Shown one piece after another: positions 1-13,491 of a DNA stretch of 64,000 nt. The notes under the pieces were generated by a model. The model was not told the origin of the DNA. It did not search any database and saw only the letters and a program-made list of their open reading frames with translations. Every line of letters begins with the position of its first letter. Position 1 is the first letter of the stretch. The translations under genes and the position numbers were made by a program. The stretch covers positions 109,787,337 to 109,851,336 of the forward strand of contig OX328125.1 of assembly GCA_946811695.1 (NCBI GenBank). Reading direction: 5' to 3'. Source of the DNA: Gonocerus acuteangulatus. Lineage: Eukaryota; Arthropoda; Insecta; Hemiptera; Coreidae.

Positions 1-470
1 TCGTTATTATTTCATTCAAAGGAGAGTTGTGCTTACCACGGAGTGTATGAGTCGTTATTATTTCATTCAAAGGAGAGTTGTGCTTACAACGGAGTGTATG
101 AGTCGTTATTATTTCATTCAAAGGAGAGTTGTACTTACAACGGAGGGTATGAGTCGTTATTATTTCATTCAAAGGAGAGTTGTACTTACAACGGAGTGTA
201 TGAGTCGTTATTATTTCATTCAAAGGAGAGTTGTACTTACAACGGAGTGTATGAGTCGTTATTATTTCATTCAAAGGAGAGTTGTACTTACAACGGAGTG
301 TATGAGTCGTTATTATTTCATTCAAAGGAGAGTTGTACTTACAACGGAGTGTATGAGTCGTTATTATTTCATTCAAAGGAGAGTTGTACTTACAACGGAG
401 TGTATGAGTCGTTATTATTTCATTCAAAGGAGAGTTGTACTTACAACGGAGTGTATGAGTTGTTATTATT
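1..470. repeat. 51-bp tandem array, about 9.2 copies
   Basis: A 51-bp unit containing GTCGTTATTATTTCATTCAA is repeated head to tail from the window edge and stops near 470. Copies differ only by single-base changes. Because 51 is a multiple of three, two overlapping reading frames stay open across it, but they only read the repeat and I do not regard them as genes. The array probably starts outside the window. Confidence 0.95.
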
Positions 471-656
471 TCGTCGTACTGACACTGCTTGTGTTTGGGC
501 ATTTCAAGAAAATGCTTTGTTGTCTGATTATGTCAATTTTGCAGAGCCTGCTTGTGTTCCTGTGTTCGCACTCAACCGTCAACAAAATATGTTTGATGTG
601 ATGGGATTCGGTACACTGTTTTTCAGCCAAGTGCCCAAAATAAACATCACAGTGAC
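471..656. other. Unassigned unique sequence
   Basis: Non-repetitive sequence between the 51-bp array and the first family-A repeat. I see no coding, RNA or transposon signature. Confidence 0.5.
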
Positions 657-1350
657 GCTGGTTTTGCATAAATAGGCTTCCCAGCGCTCTTTTTCACATA
701 TATTTGCACATATCGATCGAATGAACCATTTAAGAGGCGATATGTAATACATCGTTTGGTAAAATCGAAAAACCCTGATTATAACCAGGCCTGGTACACA
801 GGTAGGGCGGAAACTATGAACCCAAATAGTTACAGATTTGCGTTATTAGATTTTAATATTACTTATTTGGTTTCTAATTTATTTTTATTTTCTAGATGCA
901 GAAAGTAGGTGTAGGATGGCATGCCGGATAGCAGCTATAATCTATATAAGTAAAAATCACGTTTCTGTCTGTTTATTTATTTCTTTGTTTGTTCCTTATA
1001 CAAATCCACACCGTTTGACCGATTTTGACCAAACTTGGCACACAGGTAGGTCTTGATACGGGACATCTCCTAGGCTCAAAATAGTCAAATTTAAAAATTT
1101 TGTCAAAAGGTCGAACGTTTTGTTCAAGAAAAATTGGCTACACTGAACCATTTAGATTGTGAAGGCTATTTTGAATAATGTCGGCGGCATGGCACGCCAA
1201 ATAACAGCTAGTCATATATACATATATGAAGCTGGTTTTGCTTAAATAGGCTTCCAGGCGCTGTTTTTCGTATATATTTGCACATATCGATCGAATGAAC
1301 CATTTGAAAGGCGATATATAATACAGCTTTTGGTAAAATCGAAGAACCTG
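657..1350 (-). repeat. Two direct copies of interspersed repeat family A
   Basis: The stretch beginning GCTGGTTTTGC at 657-776 recurs at 1231-1350 with about 90% identity. Between them lie two versions of an element end: GGCATGCCGGATAGCAGCT near 919 and GGCATGGCACGCCAAATAAC near 1189. The reverse complement of 790-940 matches 24664-24830. The stretch near 1005-1050, reading like CCGTTTGACCGATTTTGACC, is a phrase seen in many arthropod interspersed repeats. The class is unknown; non-autonomous Helitron or a LINE-tail derivative are both possible. Confidence 0.7.
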
Positions 1351-1471
1351 GAATTTTGGAACCTGTTTCAAAATGACAGATTGACCAACTAAGATTAATA
1401 TCTTTTGGTCGAAGTGGACCAACCAAAAATCGAGTTAAACATATAGCATAGGATGAACTAAAAACTAAATA

Positions 1472-1474
<3 letters not shown>

Positions 1475-1542
<68 letters not shown>
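1475..1542. repeat. (TA)n microsatellite
   Basis: An uninterrupted AT dinucleotide run. As at several other places in the window, it sits exactly at the edge of an interspersed module (the one starting near 1547). Confidence 0.95.
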
Positions 1543-1546
<4 letters not shown>

Positions 1547-1551
<5 letters not shown>

Positions 1552-1687
1552 TTTGAACCACCGCTATTTTCGAGATCTATAGTTTCTGAAACGAGACATT
1601 TTCTAGTCGGCACTTGTGGATTGCCTTATGAGCACAACCTTATAAGCGAGTTTCCTTCCTATGGAAGGAGGGAGGGGCCACGCTAAA
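1547..1687 (+). repeat. Hairpin-ended module (family C), divergent copy
   Basis: Starts AAATTTGAACCACCG and ends in a palindromic GAGTTTCCTTCC...GGAGGGAGGGGCC stem followed by GCTAAAA. The same module occurs at 50508-50645, 51370-51510 and 51881-52025, each time directly after a (TA)n run. The terminal stem followed by CTAA resembles a Helitron 3' end, but that is an inference. Confidence 0.65.
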
Positions 1688-1696
1688 ATCTGAAAG

Positions 1697-1993
1697 ATGC
1701 AAACAATTTTTGCATATTTATTAGAGTCATGGCAAGCTAGTCCACAGCTATCAAGACGTGATGAAGTAGTAATTACAAGACTGAGAATTGGACACACTCA
1801 TTTAACACATTCCCATCTCATGACTAGACAAGGCAGTCCAATATGTCAGACATGCAACAGACAACTAACAGTTAAACACTTACTTACAGAATGCAGAACA
1901 CGAGACTATTTAACCATTCCACATGACATGTCCGAACTATTTTCTGAAAAAACCCACACATTGTTACTATTCTACAACACTTACATAAAATGA
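1697..1993 (+). pseudogene. LINE ORF2 C-terminal tail with CCHC zinc knuckle (copy 1)
   Basis: About 98 residues forming the end of a non-LTR retrotransposon ORF2. After a linker comes the RLRIGHTHLTHSHLM block typical of the region behind RNase H in I/Jockey-superfamily LINEs, then a C-x2-C-x7-H-x4-C knuckle (CQTCN...KHLLTEC), then a TGA stop at 1991-1993. RT and RNase H are missing upstream, so the ATG is just an internal Met. The same tail without the linker occurs five more times downstream. A related but distinct copy lies at 30421-30745 (RLRIGHSLLTHGHLM, CRQCN). It has no start or promoter of its own and is almost certainly not expressed as a protein. Copies 1 and 2 read CNRQ; copies 3 to 6 read CNGQ. 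Confidence 0.85.
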
Positions 1994-2105
1994 AACTGTA
2001 CGACAAAATATGACTCAACTGAACGTATGTATGGTTTAATGAAGCGATTGCGAATAAATGTTTGTGTGTGTTTGTTGACGTGCATCAGAGCGGCTTCAGT
2101 ATAGA

Positions 2106-2144
<39 letters not shown>

Positions 2145-2219
2145 GACGTGCATCAGAGCGGCTTCAGTATAGAATGTGTGTGTGTGTGATGACGTGCATA
2201 AGAGCGGCTTCAGTATAGA

Positions 2220-2251
<32 letters not shown>

Positions 2252-2385
2252 TGACGTGCATAAGAGCGGCTTCAGTATAGAATGTGTGTGTGTGTGTGTG
2301 TGTGTGTGAAGACGTGCATCAGAGCGGCTTCAGTATAGAATGTGTGTGTGTGTGATGACGTGCATAAGAGCGGCTTCAGTATAGA

Positions 2386-2417
<32 letters not shown>

Positions 2418-2497
2418 TGTCGTGCATCAGAGCGGCTTCAGTATAGAATGTGTGTGTGTGTTTGTGATGACGTGCATAAGAGCGGCTTCAGTATAGA

Positions 2498-2556
<59 letters not shown>

Positions 2557-2559
<3 letters not shown>

Positions 2560-2729
2560 CTAGACAAGGCAGTCCAATATGTCAGACATGCAACAGACAA
2601 CTAACAGTTAAACACTTACTTACAGAATGCAGAACACGAGACTATTTAACCATTCCACATGACATGTCCGAACTATTTTCTGAAAAAACCCACACATTGT
2701 TACTATTCTACAACACTTACATAAAATGA
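2557..2729 (+). pseudogene. LINE ORF2 tail, copy 2
   Basis: A 57-codon segment starting TGACTAGACAAGGC and identical in plan to the end of copy 1, with the zinc knuckle CQTCNRQ and the same stop. Everything upstream has been replaced by a (GT)n run that joins at TGAC. It keeps the N-R dipeptide of copy 1. Confidence 0.85.
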
Positions 2730-2841
2730 AACTGTACGACAAAATATGACTCAACTGAACGTATGTATGGTTTAATGAAGCGATTGCGAATAAATGTTTG
2801 TGTGTGTTTGTTGACGTGCATCAGAGCGGCTTCAGTATAGA

Positions 2842-2876
<35 letters not shown>

Positions 2877-3011
2877 GACGTGCATCAGAGCGGCTTCAGT
2901 ATAGAATGTGTGTGTGTGTGATGACGTGCATAAGAGCGGCTTCAGTATAGAATGTGTGTGTGTGTGTGTGTGTGTGTGTGATGACGTGCATAAGAGCGGC
3001 TTCAGTATAGA

Positions 3012-3054
<43 letters not shown>

Positions 3055-3129
3055 GACGTGCATCAGAGCGGCTTCAGTATAGAATGTGTGTGTGTGTGAT
3101 GACGTGCATAAGAGCGGCTTCAGTATAGA

Positions 3130-3161
<32 letters not shown>

Positions 3162-3241
3162 TGTCGTGCATCAGAGCGGCTTCAGTATAGAATGTGTGTG
3201 TGTGTTTGTGATGACGTGCATAAGAGCGGCTTCAGTATAGA

Positions 3242-3286
<45 letters not shown>

Positions 3287-3289
<3 letters not shown>

Positions 3290-3459
3290 CTAGACAAGGC
3301 AGTCCAATATGTCAGACATGCAACGGACAACTAACAGTTAAACACTTACTTACAGAATGCAGAACACGAGACTATTTAACCATTCCACATGACATGTCCG
3401 AACTATTTTCTGAAAAAACCCACACATTGTTACTATTCTACAACACTTACATAAAATGA
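3287..3459 (+). pseudogene. LINE ORF2 tail, copy 3
   Basis: Same module as copy 2, but with the shared change CAACAG to CAACGG (Arg to Gly in the knuckle). This marks it as the founder type for copies 4 to 6. Junction with (GT)n at TGAC. Confidence 0.85.
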
Positions 3460-3571
3460 AACTGTACGACAAAATATGACTCAACTGAACGTATGTATGG
3501 TTTAATGAAGCGATTGCGAATAAATGTTTGTGTGTGTTTGTTGACGTGCATCAGAGCGGCTTCAGTATAGA

Positions 3572-3610
<39 letters not shown>

Positions 3611-4241
3611 GACGTGCATCAGAGCGGCTTCAGTATAGAATGTGTGTGTGTGTGATGACGTGCATAAGAGCGGCTTCAGTATAGAATGTGTGTGTGTGTG
3701 TGTGTGTGTGTGTGATGACGTGCATAAGAGCGGCTTCAGTATAGAATGTGTGAGGGTGTGTGTGATGACGGGCATAAGAGCGGCTTCAGTATAGAATGTG
3801 TGATGACGTGCATAAGAGCGGCTTCAGTATAGAATGTGTGTGTGTGTGTGTGTGTGTGTGTGATGACGTGCATAAGAGCGGCTTCAGTATAGAATGTGTG
3901 TGTGTGTGTGTGTGATGACGTGCATAAGAGCGGCTTCAGTATAGAATGTGTGTGTGAGTGTGATGACGTGCATCAGAGCGGCTTCAGTATAGAATGTGTG
4001 TGTGTGTGTGTGTGTGTGTGTGATGACGTGCATAAGAGCGGCTTCAGTACAGATTGTGTGTGTGTGTGTGATGACGTGCATCAGAGCGGCTTCAGTATAG
4101 AATGTGTGTGTATGTGTGTGATGTCGTGCATCAGAGCGGCTTCAGTATAGAATGTGTGTGATGTCGTGCATCAGAGCGGCTTCAGTATAGAATGTGTGTG
4201 TGTGTTTGTGATGACGTGCATAAGAGCGGCTTCAGTATAGA

Positions 4242-4302
<61 letters not shown>

Positions 4303-4305
<3 letters not shown>

Positions 4306-4475
4306 CTAGACAAGGCAGTCCAATATGTCAGACATGCAACGGACAACTAACAGTTAAACACTTACTTACAGAATGCAGAACACGAGACTATTTAACCATT
4401 CCACATGACATGTCCGAACTATTTTCTGAAAAAACCCACACATTGTTACTATTCTACAACACTTACATAAAATGA
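4303..4475 (+). pseudogene. LINE ORF2 tail, copy 4
   Basis: Same as copy 3, including the Gly variant and the following 3' UTR (GAAACTGTACGACAAAATAT). Confidence 0.85.
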
Positions 4476-4587
4476 AACTGTACGACAAAATATGACTCAA
4501 CTGAACGTATGTATGGTTTAATGAAGCGATTGCGAATAAATGTTTGTGTGTGTTTGTTGACGTGCATCAGAGCGGCTTCAGTATAGA

Positions 4588-4630
<43 letters not shown>

Positions 4631-5269
4631 GACGTGCATCAGAGCGGCTTCAGTATAGAATGTGTGTGTGTGTGATGACGTGCATAAGAGCGGCTTCAGT
4701 ATAGAATGTGTGTGTGTGTGTGTGTGTGTGTGTGATGACGTGCATAAGAGCGGCTTCAGTATAGAATGTGTGAGGGTGTGTGTGATGACGGGCATAAGAG
4801 CGGCTTCAGTATAGAATGTGTGATGACGTGCATAAGAGCGGCTTCAGTATAGAATGTGTGTGTGTGTGTGTGTGTGTGTGATGACGTGCATAAGAGCGGC
4901 TTCAGTATAGAATGTGTGTGTGTGTGTGTGTGATGACGTGCATAAGAGCGGCTTCAGTATAGAATGTGTGTGTGAGTGTGATGACGTGCATCAGAGCGGC
5001 TTCAGTATAGAATGTGTGTGTGTGTGTGTGTGTGTGTGTGATGACGTGCATAAGAGCGGCTTCAGTACAGATTGTGTGTGTGTGTGTGATGACGTGCATC
5101 AGAGCGGCTTCAGTATAGAATGTGTGTGTATGTGTGTGATGTCGTGCATCAGAGCGGCTTCAGTATAGAATGTGTGTGTATGTGTGTGATGTCGTGCATC
5201 AGAGCGGCTTCAGTATAGAATGTGTGTGTGTCTGTGTGATGACGTGCATAAGAGCGGCTTCAGTATAGA

Positions 5270-5303
<34 letters not shown>

Positions 5304-5685
5304 TGACGTGCATAAGAGCGGCTTCAGTACAGATTGTGTGTGTGTGTGTGTGTGTGATGACGTGCATCAGAGCGGCTTCAGTATAGAATGTGTGTGATGT
5401 CGTGCATCAGAGCGGCTTCAGTATAGAATGTGTGTGTGTGTGTGTGTGATGACGTGCATAAGAGCGGCTTCAGTATAGAATGTGTGTGTGAGTGTGATGA
5501 CGTGCATCAGAGCGGCTTCAGTATAGAATGTGTGTGTGTGTGTGTGTGTGTGTGATGACGTGCATAAGAGCGGCTTCAGTATAGAATGTGTGTGTGTGTG
5601 TGTGTGATGACGTGCATAAGAGCGGCTTCAGTATAGAATGTGTGTGTGAGTGTGATGACGTGCATCAGAGCGGCTTCAGTATAGA

Positions 5686-5731
<46 letters not shown>

Positions 5732-5959
5732 TGACGTGCATAAGAGCGGCTTCAGTACAGATTGTGTGTGTGTGTGTGATGACGTGCATCAGAGCGGCTT
5801 CAGTATAGAATGTGTGTGTATGTGTGTGATGTCGTGCATCAGAGCGGCTTCAGTATAGAATGTGTGTGTATGTGTGTGATGTCGTGCATCAGAGCGGCTT
5901 CAGTATAGAATGTGTGTGTGTGTTTGTGATGACGTGCATAAGAGCGGCTTCAGTATAGA

Positions 5960-6020
<61 letters not shown>

Positions 6021-6023
<3 letters not shown>

Positions 6024-6193
6024 CTAGACAAGGCAGTCCAATATGTCAGACATGCAACGGACAACTAACAGTTAAACACTTACTTACAGAATGCAGAACA
6101 CGAGACTATTTAACCATTCCACATGACATGTCCGAACTATTTTCTGAAAAAACCCACACATTGTTACTATTCTACAACACTTACATAAAATGA
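6021..6193 (+). pseudogene. LINE ORF2 tail, copy 5
   Basis: Same as copy 4. It starts a 2.08-kb block, the longest in the array. Confidence 0.85.
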
Positions 6194-6305
6194 AACTGTA
6201 CGACAAAATATGACTCAACTGAACGTATGTATGGTTTAATGAAGCGATTGCGAATAAATGTTTGTGTGTGTTTGTTGACGTGCATCAGAGCGGCTTCAGT
6301 ATAGA

Positions 6306-6348
<43 letters not shown>

Positions 6349-6719
6349 GACGTGCATCAGAGCGGCTTCAGTATAGAATGTGTGTGTGTGTGATGACGTG
6401 CATAAGAGCGGCTTCAGTATAGAATGTGTGTGTGTGTGTGTGTGTGTGTGTGATGACGTGCATAAGAGCGGCTTCAGTATAGAATGTGTGAGGGTGTGTG
6501 TGATGACGGGCATAAGAGCGGCTTCAGTATAGAATGTGTGATGACGTGCATAAGAGCGGCTTCAGTATAGAATGTGTGTGTGTGTGTGATGACGTGCATA
6601 AGAGCGGCTTCAGTATAGAATGTGTGTGTGTGTGTGTGTGATGACGTGCATAAGAGCGGCTTCAGTATAGAATGTGTGTGTGAGTGTGATGACGTGCATC
6701 AGAGCGGCTTCAGTATAGA

Positions 6720-6755
<36 letters not shown>

Positions 6756-6983
6756 TGACGTGCATAAGAGCGGCTTCAGTACAGATTGTGTGTGTGTGTG
6801 TGATGACGTGCATCAGAGCGGCTTCAGTATAGAATGTGTGTGTATGTGTGTGATGTCGTGCATCAGAGCGGCTTCAGTATAGAATGTGTGTGTATGTGTG
6901 TGATGTCGTGCATCAGAGCGGCTTCAGTATAGAATGTGTGTGTGTGTTTGTGATGACGTGCATAAGAGCGGCTTCAGTATAGA

Positions 6984-7104
<121 letters not shown>

Positions 7105-7747
7105 TGTGATGACGTGCATTAGAGCGGCTTCAGTATAGAATGTTTGTGTGTGTGTGTGATGACGTGCATAAGAGCGGCTTCAGTATAGAATGTGTGTGTG
7201 TGTTTGTGATGACGTGCATAAGAGCGGCTTCAGTATAGACTGTGTGTGTGTGTGTGTGATGACGTGCATAAGAGCGGCTTCAGTATAGAATGTGTGTGTG
7301 TGTGTGTGATGACGTGCATAAGAGCGGCTTCAGTATAGAATGTGTGTGTGTGTGTGTGTGTGTGATGACGTGCATAAGAGCGGCTTCAGTACAGATTGTG
7401 TGTGTGTGTGTGTGTGTGATGACGTGCATCAGAGCGGCTTCAGTATAGAATGTGTGTGATGTCGTGCATCAGAGCGGCTTCAGTATAGAATGTGTGTGTG
7501 TGTGTGTGTGATGACGTGCATAAGAGCGGCTTCAGTATAGAATGTGTGTGTGAGTGTGATGACGTGCATCAGAGCGGCTTCAGTATAGAATGTGTGTGTG
7601 TGTGTGTGTGTGTGTGATGACGTGCATAAGAGCGGCTTCAGTATAGAATGTGTGTGTGTGTGTGTGTGATGACGTGCATAAGAGCGGCTTCAGTATAGAA
7701 TGTGTGTGTGAGTGTGATGACGTGCATCAGAGCGGCTTCAGTATAGA

Positions 7748-7809
<62 letters not shown>

Positions 7810-8037
7810 TGACGTGCATAAGAGCGGCTTCAGTACAGATTGTGTGTGTGTGTGTGATGACGTGCATCAGAGCGGCTTCAGTATAGAATGTGTGTGTATG
7901 TGTGTGATGTCGTGCATCAGAGCGGCTTCAGTATAGAATGTGTGTGTATGTGTGTGATGTCGTGCATCAGAGCGGCTTCAGTATAGAATGTGTGTGTGTG
8001 TTTGTGATGACGTGCATAAGAGCGGCTTCAGTATAGA

Positions 8038-8102
<65 letters not shown>

Positions 8103-8105
<3 letters not shown>

Positions 8106-8275
8106 CTAGACAAGGCAGTCCAATATGTCAGACATGCAACGGACAACTAACAGTTAAACACTTACTTACAGAATGCAGAACACGAGACTATTTAACCATT
8201 CCACATGACATGTCCGAACTATTTTCTGAAAAAACCCACACATTGTTACTATTCTACAACACTTACATAAAATGA
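8103..8275 (+). pseudogene. LINE ORF2 tail, copy 6 (last)
   Basis: Same as copy 5. The satellite runs on for another 4.3 kb after it without a further ORF2 tail, and its units become less regular toward 12600. Confidence 0.85.
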
Positions 8276-8387
8276 AACTGTACGACAAAATATGACTCAA
8301 CTGAACGTATGTATGGTTTAATGAAGCGATTGCGAATAAATGTTTGTGTGTGTTTGTTGACGTGCATCAGAGCGGCTTCAGTATAGA

Positions 8388-8428
<41 letters not shown>

Positions 8429-8503
8429 GACGTGCATCAGAGCGGCTTCAGTATAGAATGTGTGTGTGTGTGATGACGTGCATAAGAGCGGCTTCAGTAT
8501 AGA

Positions 8504-8535
<32 letters not shown>

Positions 8536-8811
8536 TGACGTGCATAAGAGCGGCTTCAGTATAGAATGTGTGAGGGTGTGTGTGATGACGGGCATAAGAG
8601 CGGCTTCAGTATAGAATGTGTGATGACGTGCATAAGAGCGGCTTCAGTATAGAATGTGTGTGTGTGTGTGTGTGTGTGTGATGACGTGCATAAGAGCGGC
8701 TTCAGTATAGAATGTGTGTGTGTGTGTGTGTGATGACGTGCATAAGAGCGGCTTCAGTATAGAATGTGTGTGTGAGTGTGATGACGTGCATCAGAGCGGC
8801 TTCAGTATAGA

Positions 8812-8849
<38 letters not shown>

Positions 8850-9077
8850 TGACGTGCATAAGAGCGGCTTCAGTACAGATTGTGTGTGTGTGTGTGATGA
8901 CGTGCATCAGAGCGGCTTCAGTATAGAATGTGTGTGTATGTGTGTGATGTCGTGCATCAGAGCGGCTTCAGTATAGAATGTGTGTGTATGTGTGTGATGT
9001 CGTGCATCAGAGCGGCTTCAGTATAGAATGTGTGTGTGTGTTTGTGATGACGTGCATAAGAGCGGCTTCAGTATAGA

Positions 9078-9174
<97 letters not shown>

Positions 9175-9175
9175 T

Positions 9176-9216
<41 letters not shown>

Positions 9217-9453
9217 TGTGATGACGTGCATTAGAGCGGCTTCAGTATAGAATGTTTGTGTGTGTGTGTGATGACGTGCATAAGAGCGGCTTCAGTATAG
9301 AATGTGTGTGTGTGTTTGTGATGACGTGCATAAGAGCGGCTTCAGTATAGAATGTGTGTGTGTGTGTGTGTGATGACGTGCATAAGAGCGGCTTCAGTAT
9401 AGAATGTGTGTGTGTGTGTGTGATGACGTGCATAAGAGCGGCTTCAGTATAGA

Positions 9454-9489
<36 letters not shown>

Positions 9490-9873
9490 TGACGTGCATA
9501 AGAGCGGCTTCAGTACAGATTGTGTGTGTGTGTGTGTGTGTGTGATGACGTGCATCAGAGCGGCTTCAGTATAGAATGTGTGTGATGTCGTGCATCAGAG
9601 CGGCTTCAGTATAGAATGTGTGTGTGTGTGTGTGTGATGACGTGCATAAGAGCGGCTTCAGTATAGAATGTGTGTGTGAGTGTGATGACGTGCATCAGAG
9701 CGGCTTCAGTATAGAATGTGTGTGTGTGTGTGTGTGTGTGTGATGACGTGCATAAGAGCGGCTTCAGTATAGAATGTGTGTGTGTGTGTGTGTGATGACG
9801 CGCATAAGAGCGGCTTCAGTATAGAATGTGTGTGTGAGTGTGATGACGTGCATCAGAGCGGCTTCAGTATAGA

Positions 9874-9921
<48 letters not shown>

Positions 9922-10149
9922 TGACGTGCATAAGAGCGGCTTCAGTACAGATTGTGTGTGTGTGTGTGATGACGTGCATCAGAGCGGCTTCAGTATAGAA
10001 TGTGTGTGTATGTGTGTGATGTCGTGCATCAGAGCGGCTTCAGTATAGAATGTGTGTGTATGTGTGTGATGTCGTGCATCAGAGCGGCTTCAGTATAGAA
10101 TGTGTGTGTGTGTTTGTGATGACGTGCATAAGAGCGGCTTCAGTATAGA

Positions 10150-10228
<79 letters not shown>

Positions 10229-10463
10229 TGTGATGACGTGCATTAGAGCGGCTTCAGTATAGAATGTTTGTGTGTGTGTGTGATGACGTGCATAAGAGCG
10301 GCTTCAGTATAGAATGTGTGTGTGTGTTTGTGATGACGTGCATAAGAGCGGCTTCAGTATAGAATGTGTGTGTGTGTGTGTGATGACGTGCATAAGAGCG
10401 GCTTCAGTATAGAATGTGTGTGTGTGTGTGTGATGACGTGCATAAGAGCGGCTTCAGTATAGA

Positions 10464-10501
<38 letters not shown>

Positions 10502-10877
10502 TGACGTGCATAAGAGCGGCTTCAGTACAGATTGTGTGTGTGTGTGTGTGTGATGACGTGCATCAGAGCGGCTTCAGTATAGAATGTGTGTGATGTCGTG
10601 CATCAGAGCGGCTTCAGTATAGAATGTGTGTGTATGTGTGTGATGTCATGCATCAGAGCGGCTTCAGTATAGAATGTGTGTGTGTGTTTGTGATGACGTG
10701 CATAAGAGCGGCTTCAGTATAGAATGTGTGTGTGTGTGTGTGTGTGTGTGATGACGTGCATCAGAGCGGCTTCAGTATAGAATGTTTGTGTGTGTGTGTG
10801 ATGACGTGCATAAGAGCGGCTTCAGTATAGAATGTGTTTGTGTGTGATGACGTGCATAAGAGCGGCTTCAGGATAGA

Positions 10878-10919
<42 letters not shown>

Positions 10920-11737
10920 TGACGTGCATAAGAGCGGCTTCAGCACAGATTGTGTGTGTGTGTGTGATGACGTGCATCAGAGCGGCTTCAGTATAGAATG
11001 TGTGTGTATGTGTGTGATGTCGTGTATCAGAGCGGCTTCAGTATAGAATGTGTGTGTATGTGTGTGATGTCGTGCATCAGAGCGGCTTCAGTATAGAATG
11101 TGTGTGTGTGTGTTTGTGATGACGTGCATAAGAGCGGCTTCAGTATAGAATGTGTGTGTGTGTGTGTGTGATGACGTGCATCAGAGCGGCTTCAGTATAG
11201 AATGTTTGTGTGTGTGTGTGATGACGTGCATAAGAGCGGCTTCAGTATAGAATGTGTGTGTGTGTTTGTGATGACGTGCATAAGAGCGGCTTCAGTATAG
11301 AATGTGTGTGTGTGTGTGTGTGATGACGTGCATAAGAGCGGCTTCAGTATAGAATGTGTGTGTGTGTGTGTGTGATGACGTGCATCAGAGCGGCTTCAGT
11401 ATAGAATGTGTGTGATGTCGTGCATCAGAGCGGCTTCAGTATAGAATGTGTGTGATGTCGTGCATCAGAGCGGCTTCAGTATAGAATGTGTGTGTATGTG
11501 TGTGATGTCATGCATCAGAGCGGCTTCAGTATAGAATGTGTGTGTGTGTTTGTGATGACGTGCATAAGAGCGGCTTCAGTATAGAATGTGTGTGTGTGTG
11601 TGTGTGTGTGATGACGTGCATCAGAGCGGCTTCAGTATAGAATGTTTGTGTGTGTGTGTGATGACGTGCATAAGAGCGGCTTCAGTATAGAATGTGTGTG
11701 TGTGTGATGACGTGCATAAGAGCGGCTTCAGGATAGA

Positions 11738-11769
<32 letters not shown>

Positions 11770-12640
11770 TGACGTGCATAAGAGCGGCTTCAGTACAGAT
11801 TGTGTGTGTGTGTGTGATGACGTGCATCAGAGCGGCTTCAGTATAGAATGTGTGTGTATGTTTGTGATGTCGTGCATCAGAGCGGCTTCAGTATAGAATG
11901 TGTGTGTATGTGTGTGATGTCGTGCATCAGAGCGGCTTCAGTATAGAATGTGTGTGTGTGTTTGTGATGACGTGCATAAGAGCGGCTTCAGTATAGAATG
12001 TGTGTGTGTGTGTGTGTGTGTGTGATGACGTGCATCAGAGCGGCTTCAGTATAGAATGTTTGTGTGTGTGTGTGTGATGACGTGCATAAGAGCGGCTTCA
12101 GTATAGAATGTGTGTGTGTGTTTGTGATGACGTGCATAAGAGCGGCTTCAGTATAGAATGTGTGTGTGTGTGTGTGTGTGTGATGACGTGCATAAGAGCG
12201 GCTTCAGTATAGAATGTGTGTGTGTGTGTATGTGATGACGTGCATCAGAGCGGCTTCAGTATAGAATGTGTGTGTGATGACGTGCATAAGAGCGGCTCCA
12301 GTATAGAATGTGTGTGTGATGACGTGCATAAGAGCGGCTTCAGTATAGAATGTGTGTGTGTGTTTATGTGATGACGTGCATCAGAGCGGCTTCAGTATAG
12401 AATGTGTGTGTGATGACGTGCATAAGAGCGGCTCCAGTATTGAATGTGTGTGTGATGACGTGCATAAGAGCGGCTTCAGTATAGAATGTGTTTGTGTGTG
12501 TGTGATGACGTGCATAAGAGCGGCTTCAGTATAGAATGTGTTTGTGTGTGTGTGATGACGTGCATAAGAGCGGCTTCAGTATAGAATGTGTTTGTGTGTG
12601 TGTGATGACGTGCATAAGAGCGGCTTCAGTATAGAATCTC

Positions 12641-12940
12641 CTTAAATTAAATCTCTCGTCATAGAATAATGATTTTTATATTGAAATAAACTATCAGATA
12701 CTTTATTATTTCTTATTATAATAGTTCAGTTATTGTTTTGTACTTCTTTCTTCTTCTTTTTTTTTTCTTTTTATTTGTTTTTGTTAGGTTTTATTTTGTT
12801 AACTTTATGTTGTACCTTGTGTTTACCTTCTATCTTTTAATATTTTATTTACTTCTATTTGTTTACTTGTATTACTTTCAAGAAATATGTGAGCAGATCA
12901 CCTTGCTTTTGCGGAGCTCCATAAATAAATAAATAAAAGA
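12641..12940 (+). mobile_element. Probable LINE 3' end: T-rich UTR and (ATAA)n tail
   Basis: A pyrimidine-rich stretch (12740-12880) is followed by TTGCGGAGCTCCATAAATAA and a short ATAA repeat ending near 12938. Short simple-repeat tails of this kind are usual 3' ends of non-LTR elements. It could be the true end of the LINE whose 3' UTR expanded into the satellite. I infer this from position; no second copy in the window confirms it. Confidence 0.5.
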
Positions 12941-13491
12941 TTAGTAATTTCCTTTCTGGGGAATGTGGAAATTTTTCGCTCGGAGTTTTTCCTAAAGTGA
13001 AGACATTTTCCAAAAAGATTCTTGCCGATAGTTCTGAAGATCTTTTGAGTTCGACAACATTTCTTACTGAACAAAAGCAGAAGAGAAGCGAGTTACATGC
13101 TGAGGTTGTTGTGAATTGTTGATATTGTACGGAACTTCGACAAACTCTTTGGAGAAGTTCCGTTTGTGTTCTGAGATTGCTTTAAGAGTATTATACAGGT
13201 GTGTTACCTTTGTTAGTCTATCTTGCGTTCGGCCTTTCTGTTTATATCACACCTAGAGGGGGCAATCAGATTGTTCTCAACATTTGCAATTTAACCTAAC
13301 AATGTAGTTCGAGTTAATATTGTTAACTCCCAGTTGGCTAGGTTGATAATTAGCATCCATCTTACAATGTTTTTATTTTTATTTATTCTATTTGCTATAC
13401 AGGATTTCTCCTTAGCAAAGAAGTTGGCTTACATATTTATTCAGTTAGTCCTATTGTTAGTAATTTTACAATGTAGCTTGTAAGGATATTG
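12941..13491. other. Unassigned AT-rich sequence
   Basis: No ORF, tRNA-like or TIR structure recognised. Confidence 0.4.

Noticed and set aside
29..675. Two overlapping plus-strand frames over the 51-bp array
   Set aside because: Repetition with a period of 51 keeps them open. They overlap in two frames and lack any known motif.
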